DNA from: Liopterus haemorrhoidalis
Taxonomy: Eukaryota; Arthropoda; Insecta; Coleoptera; Dytiscidae
Length of the DNA stretch: 64,000 bases
Assembly: GCA_963971575.1 (NCBI GenBank)
Contig: OZ020625.1
Coordinates: 26,189,253-26,253,252 of the forward strand
Direction of reading: 5' to 3'
Part shown: piece after piece, positions 43,263 to 53,943 of the stretch
Layout of the letters: every line of letters starts with the position of its first letter
How positions within the stretch are numbered: the stretch's first letter is position 1
Position numbers and translations under genes: made by a program
Notes under the pieces: generated by a model
Databases searched by the model: none
What the model saw: the letters and a program-made list of their open reading frames with translations, nothing else
Told to the model about the DNA's origin: nothing

Positions 43263-43732
43263 GTATCTACCAAGAATGGCTATATGGACACTACGGAAAA
43301 CACCCCGATGAAGCATTATTTTACACGCATTGTATGCCACTACCAGGCTTCGCATTCTTCTATTCCGATATTTACGAACATGTCCAAATAGCATTAGCAA
43401 GCGCACCAGTTCTAATCCCACTACTAAACGTTAACATACCTATCGTAATCCTACATTTAATCGGCAATGTATTAACACAGTATTTATGTATTAGTTCAGT
43501 ATATGTTCTAACAACAGAATGTTCTAGTTTAACCGTTACGTTAGTTATAACACTTAGGAAATTTTTCAGTTTATTATTCTCGATAGTGTATTTTCAAAAT
43601 CCATTTACTTGGATACATTGGATTGGAACATTTTTGGTGTTCGGAGGGACAGCAATATTTACAGAATTGTATCAGAAAGTTAGAAATTATGTACAAGAAC
43701 AAAAGAAGGTTCCTGAGAAGAAGAAAAAATGA
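43263..43732 (+). CDS. SLC35B4/Efr-type nucleotide-sugar transporter, exon 2
   Basis: Two bases finish the Gly codon from exon 1, then 155 residues and a TGA. Together the exons give 345 residues, close to the ~330 of the family. GIYQEWLYGHYGKHPDEALF opens it (SARMG-I/IYQ junction as in relatives). The hallmark TTECSSLTVTLVITLRKF is followed by SIVYFQNPFT and GTFLVFGGTAIFTELY. The tail ends VPEKKKK. Lysines at -3 and -4 form a KKxx-type ER retrieval signal, which fits an ER location. Acceptor ACAG at 43259-43262. Confidence 0.93.
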
Positions 43733-43879
43733 TTTTAATGTGTATTTTTGTAGTTTAATTTAGGTAAATTTTAACTATAGCTAATTTCTTTGGTTTAAGC
43801 GGAACTAAACGGAATATTTATTTTTTTTAATTTGTCACGAACTCACATTTAAACGACTAAATGAGGCTTTTATTGAAAA

Positions 43880-43945
43880 ATTGATGTGAAGTGTGAATTT
43901 TCACACATTTCAAGGTTTTGTAGGTATTTAATAAGTGTAAGAAGT
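43880..43945 (-). repeat. Family A terminal fragment
   Basis: AAATTGATGTGAAGTG and the GTGTGAATTTTCACAC palindrome, then TTTTGTAGGTATTTAATAAG; a short piece just 3' of the SLC35B4-type gene. Confidence 0.6.
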
Positions 43946-44164
43946 CGACATAATACTGGATGTCTACGAATATTTGTTTTATTAACAATGTGTTATTTGA
44001 TTTATAAGTATTTCATTACTATAAATGATTTATTCCTCTTTGATAGCTTAAAACTCTACAGTGTAGATTGTAATGTGGTGTACAAAACTCGGTTTTCTGC
44101 TATTAAACATTTTTTATTATATTTTTTATTTCAAAAAAAGAAACACTATCTTACCCATAAATAC

Positions 44165-45075
44165 AAAAAATTTATGTGAAGTGTGAATTTTCACACATTT
44201 CAGGGTTTCGCAGGTATTTAGTAAGTGAATGATGATTATTTGGGATGCCAAAACAAATTTTATGTTAAAATATTTTTTTATTAATTTTAATTCGAATGCC
44301 TAATACCATTATTTGGGTTTCTAAATATTTGCAGTATTTTATTTTATATAGCAAGGTTCATTAATATTTTGAAAATTGCGCCTACGGCTTCCATTGGTTG
44401 TTTAAGTCATAAACTCCGCCCCTCTGATTTCGTATACATTCAAACATAGAATTAAATTATAATTTCAACACTTCCTGGTTATTAAATTTACGCTTTTAAA
44501 AATTAAAAACAACATTTGCCAAAATATAAGTAGAATTTTGACAAAATAATTTAAACAAAATAAAAATGCAAAAAAAAAGAACAGAAAAAATAAAAATTGA
44601 CGGGAATCGATCAGTAGTTTGCAACTTACAAAGCGAGAACCTTACCACTGGACTACGGACGTTCACTCTTTTACTGTGTTAAATAGCGTATTAAATATTT
44701 TACTTAAAAACACAAAAAATGCGTTATTTTCCGAAAACATAATCTGATCAAAAATTCCTGTTGTACTATTCCGGTTCACACCAATGTACATTACTTAGAA
44801 AATTTTCAGATTTTTTAGTTTAAACCATCTGGGCTACAGGGTGTGGGACAACATTTTTTTTGCACAATTTTGGCAAAAATCGCGTCAAAATAATTTATTT
44901 TGCAAAAATAAAATTTTGATCGTTAATCCAAGTACTAAGGGCTTTCATTTGATACCCTACACAGAATTGTAAAAAAATATTTTTTTTTTTGCTACGATTT
45001 TTACCGAACAGACAGACGACAAAATGACGGTATAAGGGTTTTTTTTTTTGTCATACCTACAAAACCCTAAAAAGA
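44165..45075 (-). repeat. Family A repeat, nearly complete
   Basis: From the palindrome at 44175 to the CCTACAAAACCCTAAAAA end at 45075. On - it has a tRNA-like segment (44616-44690) with an A box GTAGTCCAGTGGTAAGG and a B-like GATCGATTCCC. This differs from the tRNA-like words of the other copies, so different tRNA-like cassettes occupy the same place. Confidence 0.7.
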
Positions 45076-45240
45076 AACACTATCTTACCCATAAATACAA
45101 AAATCCATAACATTATTTACAGCCATAATTTAGCCATGAATTAAAAAAAAATTTTTTGTCAAAAACACAAAAACTACAATATTTTTTAAAAACACTATCT
45201 CATCAAAAATTTATCTCGTACGTTTCCGGCTCAAATCAAT

Positions 45241-45729
45241 CTGAGGCACTTCCGGTTTCACCGGAAATGATGTCAACTTTTGATCTAGCATAGGGAATCG
45301 ATAATTTTATATTTCTTTAAATTTATGTTAAATTTTCTTTCTTTAAAAATCACGTTAAAATTTCTTTAAAATTGTTTCTTTTTTTATTGTTTTCAAAGCT
45401 TGCTACGTTCAACTTTGTAAAACTTATGTTGATTATTATTTTGTAAATAAATGGTCGCCATTTTGAAATGGTTAACATAAAAATATGACTTTTTGGTGTC
45501 ATTGTAAAGCTAATTTAATGTACTTTTAGGAAAAAAATATAATATTATCGATTCCCTATGCTAGATCAAAAGTTGACATCATTTCCGGTGAAACCGGAAG
45601 TGCCTCAGAATTCTTATAGTAACCTTTAGATGGGCCTTTTTGTCTAGTTTAACTTTTGTTCTCAAGATTTTTTGTATCTTTACAAATAAAGGAGATTTTC
45701 GGGGTGCCCCGTTTCAAACAAACACCCTG
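45241..45729. mobile_element. Foldback element, truncated copy
   Basis: Relative of 55679-56922. Inverted arms TTCCGGTTTCACCGGAAATG around 45248 and 45580; right end AACAAACACCCTG followed by TA at 45730-45731. The left arm is cut short. Confidence 0.6.
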
Positions 45730-45735
45730 TATATT

Positions 45736-46069
45736 GAGAACCGCGGAAGATTCGAGGTGGCGGCAAAAATAGATTACCAAGTACATAACTATAATTAGTT
45801 TTCATAACAGAACAAAACATCATGAAATATATTTGTAGAATGAAGCTTTAGCTACAATTTGCCGCATGGTACACAAATATGCGTCGAATGGTTTACAAGA
45901 TGGCGTCTATAATGCAATTTGTTTATTTATAATTACCTGAGTTTTTTTACAATTAAAAATATCCTGTTAGATACATAAAAATTCGCTGAAAATTTTTATG
46001 TATATATTTGTACTAACTTTATTTCAGATTGTTAGTCTTGTATAAGAAACTATACGGTTGTGCACACCC
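45736..46069. repeat. Relative of the TTAA-type foldback MITE
   Basis: TTGAGAACCGCGGAAGATTC to GGTTGTGCACACCC followed by TTAA. Matches the right two-thirds of 27555-28314; the left arm is absent because the previous element abuts it. Confidence 0.55.
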
Positions 46070-46073
46070 TTAA

Positions 46074-46822
46074 GCTGTTTGGCTACAATTTCTACCATAC
46101 AGACACATGAGTGACGTTATAAGGGTTTTTTGGTAGTCATACTTACAAAACCCTAACAAAATGGTCAAAAGCCACATTCAGTCATTAAAAGTTACTGGAT
46201 TTCAAAACTAATACCGCTTAAACGAAAGAAATTGACTACACAATTTAAGGGCAAAGTAAGCACCGTAGATTATCGTACAAAATTAAAATAAAATTAGTAA
46301 CAATCTACAGGTGGTTTTGGAATTATTTAACCCTTGCTAAGATACGAAGGAAGTTCAATTAAAAAACATGAAATATTTTACTTTACAAATAAAACTGAAT
46401 TCTGCAAAAAACCCAAAAAATTCAATAAATTTAAACAATTAAAATAACAAATTTTTCAAGTCAAATCAACTTGATTAAAATTTAATAGCAATAATTGTAT
46501 GCATTTAAATATGAACTTTTAAAATGCATTTTTAAAACTACACTGTAATTAAAATATTTTAACAGTGTAAATTGTTAACAAATTTTGTATAAAAATGTTA
46601 TAAATAAAAATGTTTACATAAGAAGTATAGAAAGTTATTGGTACACCTGATATTTCTAAGGATAGTGACTTGTCAATTTTTTTAAAGTCATTTAATACCA
46701 AGTTTGTTCACCTTGAATTTTTTTAAGATGTATTGTAGTGTTTACTGTTTAAATCATTATAAGGAAGGTCATTATATTAAAAAGTTTTATAATATTTTTT
46801 TAAATATTTTTAGAAAAGTTTA
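46074..46822. other. Unassigned AT-rich stretch in bora intron 1
   Basis: A family A snippet at 46074-46150 (GTTTGGCTACAATTTCTACC...CTTACAAAACCCTAA); the rest shows no gene or repeat that I recognise. Confidence 0.4.
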
Positions 46823-47826
46823 AAGGATTCCACACACCAAAGCGGTCGCGGTGGCGGCCACGGTAGCGGCCACGGTAGCGATACGACTAGCGATCAGGTC
46901 TCCTCACACTAACGCGGTGGGAGTGGCGGTAGCGGTAGCGATCAGTTAGAGAATCACGGTATATAGTTGTATGATAATATTGATTGCGAGAATACAATAG
47001 AATAATTAATTGTTTGTAGAGGAAAAATAATAATCTACTTACAGTCTGTTTCAAACGGTTAGGCGGAACTAAATGAGAATTTCGTTCTTTTAGGTTGGAA
47101 AAGGGACCTTGCTTGGGTTATTTCATTTTTCACGTTGGAATGTCAAAATTTTAAATTCTAACAATGAAACCATGGAAACGAATGACATATGTCAAACTTA
47201 AATTAATTTTCTTACATATTTTAATGACAAAAAATAAATAAATGGGATATTTGTATTAAGAATGACACAAAAAATCAAAATATAAAGAAAATGACATTTT
47301 AAAATGATATTAACCTTAACCCAAAAATGTTTGTTGCAAGTATGATTTACAAAGCTTAAACAAAACGGCTGAAAAGCATTATTTAAACGATGAAAGTAAC
47401 TAGATTGCAAAATCTAGTTCCGCCTAATCATTTGGAACAGACTTTACTATCAATTTCCAAAACTTTTCCTATTTCGTCCCACACTTTATTTGTTTTCCTA
47501 ATATTCTTGTAACCAGGATGTGCTAAGTCATACAAAATTAAATGATCCTTTACTGATCTATGATTTTTTCTGTTAAATTATCTATTTTCGACATTATTTT
47601 CTTAAATATATTCACTCTGTGGTATATAAACAATGAATATCGCGCGGCCTAACGCAAGTTGTCGAGTTTCGCCGCCAGTGTTTGTTGATCGCTAGACTGA
47701 ACGCTGCAGTCGGTGGCGTTCTCAGATAGCGGAACGCTTGTATGTGCGGGGTCTCATTGTATTGTGTAGGTTGCGTTAGGCCGCTGCATTATCGCCACCG
47801 CGGCCGCTTTGGTGTGTGGAATCCTT
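46823..47826 (-). mobile_element. Harbinger-like composite element, copy 2
   Basis: Same element as 22450-23468 in the other orientation, with the MADF fragment on - near 47446-47585 and the nested MITE at 47042-47444 interrupting it at the same base. It is flanked by TTAAA on both sides (46820-46824 overlapping the end, and 47825-47829), so the target is AT-rich. The GC-rich sub-terminal blocks are also kept. Confidence 0.68.
47042..47444 (-). mobile_element. TA-type MITE, GTCTGTTCC family, copy 4 (nested)
   Basis: 403 bp, TA at 47040-47041 and 47445-47446. Nested in the composite above in the same relation as copy 3. Confidence 0.75.
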
Positions 47827-48234
47827 AAACCTTAAAGATTTTTTCTATCCTCAACCGATTCCGAGAAAATCGGACAAGAGTGTTTTAAAATATAGTTTTA
47901 CTTGAATTACTCCGGAGTTAATTAACCTGTTTACCTGTGTAATTACAGTCAACAGTTGCAAGTTCGCTTAACGAACAAATGAAATACTGCGATTGCTAAG
48001 TCAACATACTCACCAGTTGCGTTCGCTAAACGCGCCCATTATACATTGATAATATGCGCTCTAAAAATACATTGCTTAGAGCAGGGTTGGGCAAATCTTT
48101 TGGCTGTCGGGCTGTGAAAATATGACCGCGGGCAAAAAAAATAATAATTTTAAATATTGTTTTTGTTACGAAGAATATTTTATAAATTTTAAAAGCAATA
48201 TGTTTAAACCAAAATTTAAATTTAAAGAAAAAAA

Positions 48235-49635
48235 ATCAGCTGTGGCCACCACAGGACTGACCGCCATTAGAAAGTACTTGTTTAATTTATGCTGCTTTTT
48301 CAAAAAACGTCTCAAATAAAAGTTGTTAGTTATTGCTTTTATAGCAACTTTTAGATAATTTTTTTCGAAATATTTCTCTGTTGTGAAATATTCGCAAAAA
48401 TCTTCACGAGTAAACTCCCGTTTCTAGTCAACCGATTTTTACCAAAAGTTGATCAACTAGTGCCATTGATGGCAGAAACTTAAATATGAAGTTTCATAAA
48501 AATCCTTTTAGCCGAATTTGCTTTGCACATGTACACAAACAGACAGACGGACGGACGAACAGACAGACCGAAAGACATTATGCTAAAAATAGTCAAAACG
48601 TTATGTAGGGACCTTATTTCGTGGAGATCCATCGAAATTTCGAAATGTCAAAATCGGTATGATCACAATACCTCCCTTATATATAGGATGACCATTCGTC
48701 CCGAATTCTAACATTGCGTCCCGCAAAAGTCCCGCATTTTAACATTTTGTCCCGCATTGTAACTTGTATTTGAGGAAATGAGGACCTTTTTTTTTTGCTC
48801 TTCACTTGGATTTGGGAGAAGAGGACCTTTTTTTTGCTCCGTCCCGCATTGCCTTCTTATGGTCAGAGCAGCACATTTTATAACCATTTTCAAGATTTTT
48901 TTTTAGAAAACTGTTAATAGTAACTTGATTGGGATAATACCTACAGTAAAGAACAACCTTTGAAGAGTATCCAAAAAAAAAATTATTGTAAAATATCGAA
49001 AATTAAGCTCGTGACATGAATTTGAAATTTTCGTTCAGGACAAAGAGTTGATTTGCGGTGCGACACATAACTAATGACTGGATCATCTAAAACAAAAAAA
49101 ACAAAAATATTTCGTTAGTTTATGAGTTTCTTGAGGTAACGCTGTCGAGATATTTTTTTTTCTTGCTTTTTTTTTATGGAATTTTTTAAACTGAAAACAG
49201 AAATTTCGAAAAAAAAATTTCCGTTTTTTTCGTATTTTTGACTTCAAACTTATACCAAAAATTAAATAATCTAGATATTTGAAAAAACTCGACAGCGTTA
49301 CCTCAAGAAACTCATAAACTAACGAAATATTTTTGGTTTTTTTGTTTTAGATGATCCAGTCATTAGTTATGTGTCTTACCGCAAATCAACTCTTTGTCCT
49401 GAACGAAAATTTCAAATTCATGTCACGAGCTTAATTTTCGATATTTTTCAATATTTTTTTTTTTTTGGATACTCTTTAAAGGTTGTTCTTTACTGTAGTT
49501 ATTATCCCAATCAAGTTACTATTAACAGTTTTCTAAAAAAAAATCTTGAAAATGGGTATAAAATATGCTGCTCTGACCATACCCCCCCCTTAAAAAATGG
49601 TCACCCTACTTATATATATTGGTGGTCGGTAAAAA
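48235..49635 (+). repeat. Family B repeat, split by a nested hAT
   Basis: Starts TCAGCTGTGGCCACCACAGG; continues through AAAAGTTGATCAACTAGTGCC, a short GACAGACGGACGGACG run near 48542, and GGTATGATCACAATACCTCC. It resumes after 49616 with TATTGGTGGTCGGTAAAAAT. Confidence 0.65.
48684..49608. mobile_element. Foldback hAT MITE, 925 bp
   Basis: Ends TAGGATGACCATT and TAGGGTGACCATT (complement), 8-bp duplication CTTATATA (48676-48683, 49609-49616). Arms of about 290 bp (48862-49150 and 49285-49578) are near-perfect inverse copies, for example AACGCTGTCGAGAT and CTCGACAGCGTT. It shares the GAGGACCTTTTTTTTGCTC word with the small hATs in the composite elements, so they are one family. Confidence 0.8.
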
Positions 49636-49769
49636 TTGGAAAGAATGAAAATTTGAAAGAATATTTGACAGACAGTAAAATTTTTGCAGAACACAATAAT
49701 TTATAAAATGGTTCGCGGGCCGGATAGAATATGAGCGCGGGCCGCCATTTGCCCAGGTCTGGCTTAGAG

Positions 49770-50290
49770 CTACAAGGAGAGTATTTTAACAACTGTTTTT
49801 GACAAATCAGAAAAATAGAACATTTTAAAAACGTACATAATTCAAAATGTTAACGAATAAGCAAGAAAAAATTATACTTTAAAAAACGGAGATTTAGAAC
49901 TAAAACCGAAGTCCGGAAACCAACAGCAAAAACCGGAGTACTAGAAAGAAAACTGGAAAGGAAGCAGTCCTTAATAGGACTGAATATTTTACATCAAACT
50001 GCATAGCTGTGGGTGCGGCTGGGAGTTTTTTTTTTTTATTTGACCCCCAGCAACGAAAGGTTACTCATAACTGATCAAGACTTATAAACTGAGAGACTAT
50101 TGTAACTCAAATTAATTTATTTAGAACAAAAATAGTAAGCATTTCGAAATAAATCTTACATCGTAAAGAATAATTTTTATATCGAAACACACATTGTAAA
50201 TGATCGTATAAAGTAAATATTTATAGGTTTATAGCTTAATTATAAGTTAAATTTAGGTTTAAATTGTTGTTAAAATAAAAACTAAACTTA
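49770..50290 (-). other. Start of bora intron 1, nothing recognised
   Basis: Unique-looking AT-rich sequence between the hAT element and the bora exon 1 donor. Confidence 0.4.
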
Positions 50291-50291
50291 C

Positions 50292-50515
50292 CTAAAAACA
50301 TGCAAATGCAGTTTTTCGTTCAACGCCGCTTCAAATGGATTTTTAATTTTAAAAAACTGCGAAGGAGGCGTACTAATACTAGGCATACACTTAAATGGAC
50401 TTGAATTAGTAATATTTTTCTTTTGCATCTCTCCGCGTATATCTAAACAAAAGTTTTCTAAAAATTTCGGTGGGGTTTTGTGAAGTTCGTTATTATTTTG
50501 CACATTATTTTCCAT
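50292..50515 (-). CDS. bora: Bora, exon 1 (N-terminus)
   Basis: Bora is the cofactor that lets Aurora A phosphorylate and activate Polo-like kinase at mitotic entry. This exon starts at ATG 50513-50515 (MENNVQNNNELHKTPPKFLE) and has 74 codons plus two bases, ending at GTAAGT. It contains STPPSQFFKIKNPFEAALNE and KLHLHVF; the NPFE motif followed by SPSVF in the next exon matches vertebrate NPFESP...SPSVF. Joined to 32247-32408, 30174-30495, 27037-27346, 20388-20604 and 17494-17794, it gives a continuous 511-residue protein, similar in size to fly and human Bora. Intron 1 is 17.9 kb and hosts another gene. Confidence 0.92.
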
Positions 50516-51271
50516 TTTTCACTAAAATATTGAATTAAAATTGTTTTAATTTTAATTGAAGTATATTATTTATTTATTTGCACTCACAGTTACGTATTTT
50601 TTATTTAATTTTGTGGTATTATCACAGATTTCTGCACTTGCAAAAGCATTTTCGGTTGTAACCGTTATTTTGAATTGTATTTTGACGTTATGACTTCAGC
50701 GACATCTGTATTGTGACGTACTATTCTACTATGTTTACATTCTAGTTTTATGCTACTGTTAAGATTTACGAACTTATTTTTCAATAAAATACTACTAAAA
50801 AAACAATAAAAACAATTATTATATTGAAGAGTATATTTTTAAGTAACTTCAATTTATAGTTTTTAAATAATAAATAAGGATTTATTATACAATGAAATAA
50901 AATATTTTTTCTTAATATATAAATAAAGAGGTTTATTTTATTTTATTTTTTTTACATATTAATGAAATTACATATTATAAATGAATGCAATATTTTTCAT
51001 TGTCTTTTCCAGTAATATTTTTCCAAACTACTTGTCGCTTTTAAAAAATCATTTTTTTCTTTTATAAAATTGTAAAACTCAATGCAATCCATTTTAAAAT
51101 TAACTTTTACTTGCAGTTCGGCTTTTATTAAATCAGTATTGCAACGGTTTCTGGTGCAATACTGAACAAATGCGTTTGAGCATGGGGTACTGAGAATTTT
51201 GCCAACTAGTAGCAAAAGGTTCTTATAACTGTAGGTTCGAATAACATGCAAATTTCGATTCTACTGTGTAC
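50516..51271. other. Upstream of bora: promoter and unassigned sequence
   Basis: Contains the bora 5' UTR and promoter. CG-containing words (TTGACGTTATGACTTCAGCG, TGTGACGTACTA) cluster at 50680-50725, a possible regulatory patch with CRE-like GACGT elements; this is inference only. A minus frame at 50997-51251 has no known relative. Confidence 0.35.
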
Positions 51272-52642
51272 TAGAGCTGGGTCGTTCATGAACGAACCGG
51301 CTCATTGAGCCGGCTCAGTACACTGACCGAAGTGACACGATTCAGCAAATTGAAATGAGCCGGCTCACTTCTCACCTCTTGCACCGTGTTAATATCTTCA
51401 TAAGAAATACCAATACAAAAACAAAAAATTATGTTGCTAATAAACTATTAGAAGGATTTTGTAAGTTGGAAATCACCAATAAATTTATTAGCTTCATAAA
51501 TATATTATGTGTCTAATAACTATTAGGGAGTTTATTAGGAACTAGAACTCTCGGCCCAAAGACGAACATATGTTCAATTTATGTAAGTAGGTTAGGTTTA
51601 GTTAGTAAAAATCTAGGACAGCAGAATTAGGAAAACGATCATAATTAATAAATATTTTACGAAGCCACCGCAGTTGGTTTATAGACACACACATGTAGCA
51701 CTATTCATTAGAGCACTGACCGAAGTGACACGGTTCACCAAATTGAAATGAGCCGGCTCACGGCTCACTCTATAGTTTCAAGTTTCAAGGATACGATTGG
51801 TCGGGCGATTGTGAGCAGTGACCGGAGTGATCCGGATCTGGATCGATGTCATGTTGAACTTCGCGAGAACTCGGCGTGTAATGTATTATCATAAAGTGTA
51901 TTTTGTCATCAATTTGTAGGGCAGTCTATTTGAAACTAATAGGCTTAGTCTGTATTTTCTTACAACCATACTATATAAAAATATTAAAAATATTGCCCAA
52001 ATCCCAGATGTCCGATTTATAAGGGCAATAAACATCGCCATAAACTTAACACATCTGGTTTAAAATACAGTAGCTACATAAAGTGAATTGTTTGTTTCAA
52101 AAATGTTAGATAAGAGCCGGGGCTAAGCGACGTTCTACCTACGAGCGAACGACCGACAACTGACTGACCTGTGTCTCGGGATCATGTTTACAGTTCATAT
52201 ATTGCAAGAACCGGCTCTAAGCGACGTTCTACCTACGACCAAACGACCGATCGACCTGTGTCTCGGGATCATGTTTACAGTTCATATATTGCAAGAACCG
52301 GCTCTAAGCGACGTTCTACCTACGACCGAACGACCGACCGACCTGTGTCTCGGGATCATGTTTACAGTTCATATATTGCAAGAACCGGCTCTAAGCAAGA
52401 GCCGGCTCTAAGCGACGTTCTACTTACGACCGACCGACCTGTGTCTGGGGATCATGTTTACAGTTCATATATTGCAAGAACCGGCTCTAAGCGACGTTCT
52501 ACCTACGACCGAACGACCGACCTGTGTCTCGGAAACATGTTTACTTAACCGGATCACTGAGCCGGATCAATGAACCGGCTCAACAAACTGAACGACCTCC
52601 ACTGATCCGGTTCCGCAAACTGAGCCGAAATTCCCATCTCTA
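51272..52642. mobile_element. hAT element with internal ~87-bp repeats
   Basis: Ends TAGAGCTGGG and TAGAGATGGG (complement) with an 8-bp duplication CTGTGTAC / CTGTATAC (one change; 51264-51271, 52643-52650). Sub-terminal sequence is full of GAGCCGGCTC and AACCGGCTC words. A direct repeat of GACCGAAGTGACACG occurs near 51327 and 51718. The tandem repeats at 52115-52545 are inside it. Confidence 0.75.
52115..52545 (+). repeat. Tandem repeat, 5 units of about 80-104 bp
   Basis: The word GCGACGTTCTACCTACGA begins units near 52131, 52225, 52312, 52416 and 52495; the basic period is 87 bp, with ACCGGCTCTAAGC duplications in between. The long frame across it (MSRDHVYSSYIARTGSKRRS repeated) is a consequence of the period being divisible by 3 and is not a gene. 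Confidence 0.85.
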
Positions 52643-52650
52643 CTGTATAC

Positions 52651-53943
52651 TTCTTCTCTATTTTCATCTGTAAAGTATTTCAAAATAAGAGTAGGACATT
52701 CGTCTTGTCCTATACTTTGAAAATAAGTTTTTACACCTGGCCAACATTATAACATTTTATATATTGCTGGTAATCTAGTTATATGAGGAATTGAGGATGA
52801 AAAATATTTAGTTTTTTAATAATATTATTTAATTTTTCTGAAAAGATTCCAAAACATTGTGTTGTTGCTGAAACCGAGACTTTTCGCGTCCCGGGCACCT
52901 GCTTTCCGAGACGCGGGACTTTCAGTACTCAAACCGAGACTGTCCCGGGAAAACTGGGACAGTTGGTCACCCTACTTGTAAATATTATTTATTTTCTAGT
53001 TATAAAAGTAAAAAAAAAAACGATAATTTTCTTGTGTATTCGTAAAAAATGTATTCTCTTGCAAGTAAAGTATTTTTATTTGCAAATGTTCAAAGTGTCT
53101 TCCATTTTGGTCCCGAGTACGCCTCAGGAAAGGAAGTACCAGCAACATATCAAACTCTTAACGCTGCAACATCAGTCAAATTGAATATATTTATGATGTA
53201 AAGACAAACACGAAATAAATTGTTATAGAAACTATGTTTATCTACCACCCAATGACAATATTACTCGTTTACCTATATTCTTTGATATTACTCGTTCATC
53301 TCTAATCAACCTCTACTATCAGTACTTAATAAACTTGTAATCTTTATCTACTAGCCGAAGTTATTGCTGAATACTTTCCTATTGCATCTTTAAACCTTTC
53401 TTGTACCAAAAATAGACAATTTTCCGCAATTCTAATGTCGTCTTTTCACCTGGTAGATGGTTTACCTCTATTTAGAGTCTCGGGATGTCTATTTGATGAA
53501 TTTTCCGGCCCTATCATGAGATTAAGTTTCTAAGGTTTACACTACATGTATGCAGTAATTAAATAAAAGATAAGAGTGTATTTTTTTTATTTATTATCTT
53601 AAAAAGTAGAACAAAACAAATTTTGAGATAAAATTATTAAATATTTATAAAATTTTATAAAGCTTTAGAAGTGTTGAATGTAAACGTAGTAGTCCTATAT
53701 GTCAAAAAAAAAAGTTAAAATGGCTTGATGGTATATAAATTAATTTACTACCCCTATATACTGTTTGTAAACATAAATAAACAGTTTTTAATTATTTAAT
53801 TAATATTTTAAAACTAAAATTTTTAATTATATCTTTTAAAAAAAAGTGTAATTGTATTTTAAAAGTTCTAACCTTAAATTTCTAAAACAACTGTTCAAAA
53901 TTTTTGTGTTTTATAGTGAAATAAGTGTGTGTATTATGCAAAA
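52651..53943. other. Upstream of the DNAJC14-type gene
   Basis: An isolated hAT-type right end CAGTTGGTCACCCTA lies at 52960-52974 after a GC-rich patch with GTCCCGGGAAAACTGGGACA. The remainder should hold the 5' UTR and promoter of the gene at 53944; no core element can be named. Confidence 0.4.

Larger units (their letters stand above)
48082..49761. mobile_element. hAT element containing two further layers
   Basis: Ends CAGGGTTGGGCAAAT and CAGACCTGGGCAAAT (complement at the right) with the 8-bp duplication GCTTAGAG (48074-48081, 49762-49769). Inside is a family B repeat (about 48235-49635) that itself contains another hAT-type element (48684-49608). No transposase was seen in the outer layer. 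Confidence 0.8.

Noticed and set aside
52171..52548. 125-codon open frame with four near-identical blocks
   Set aside because: It simply reads through the 87-bp tandem repeat of an hAT element; a second frame is equally open, and there is no start context or homology.
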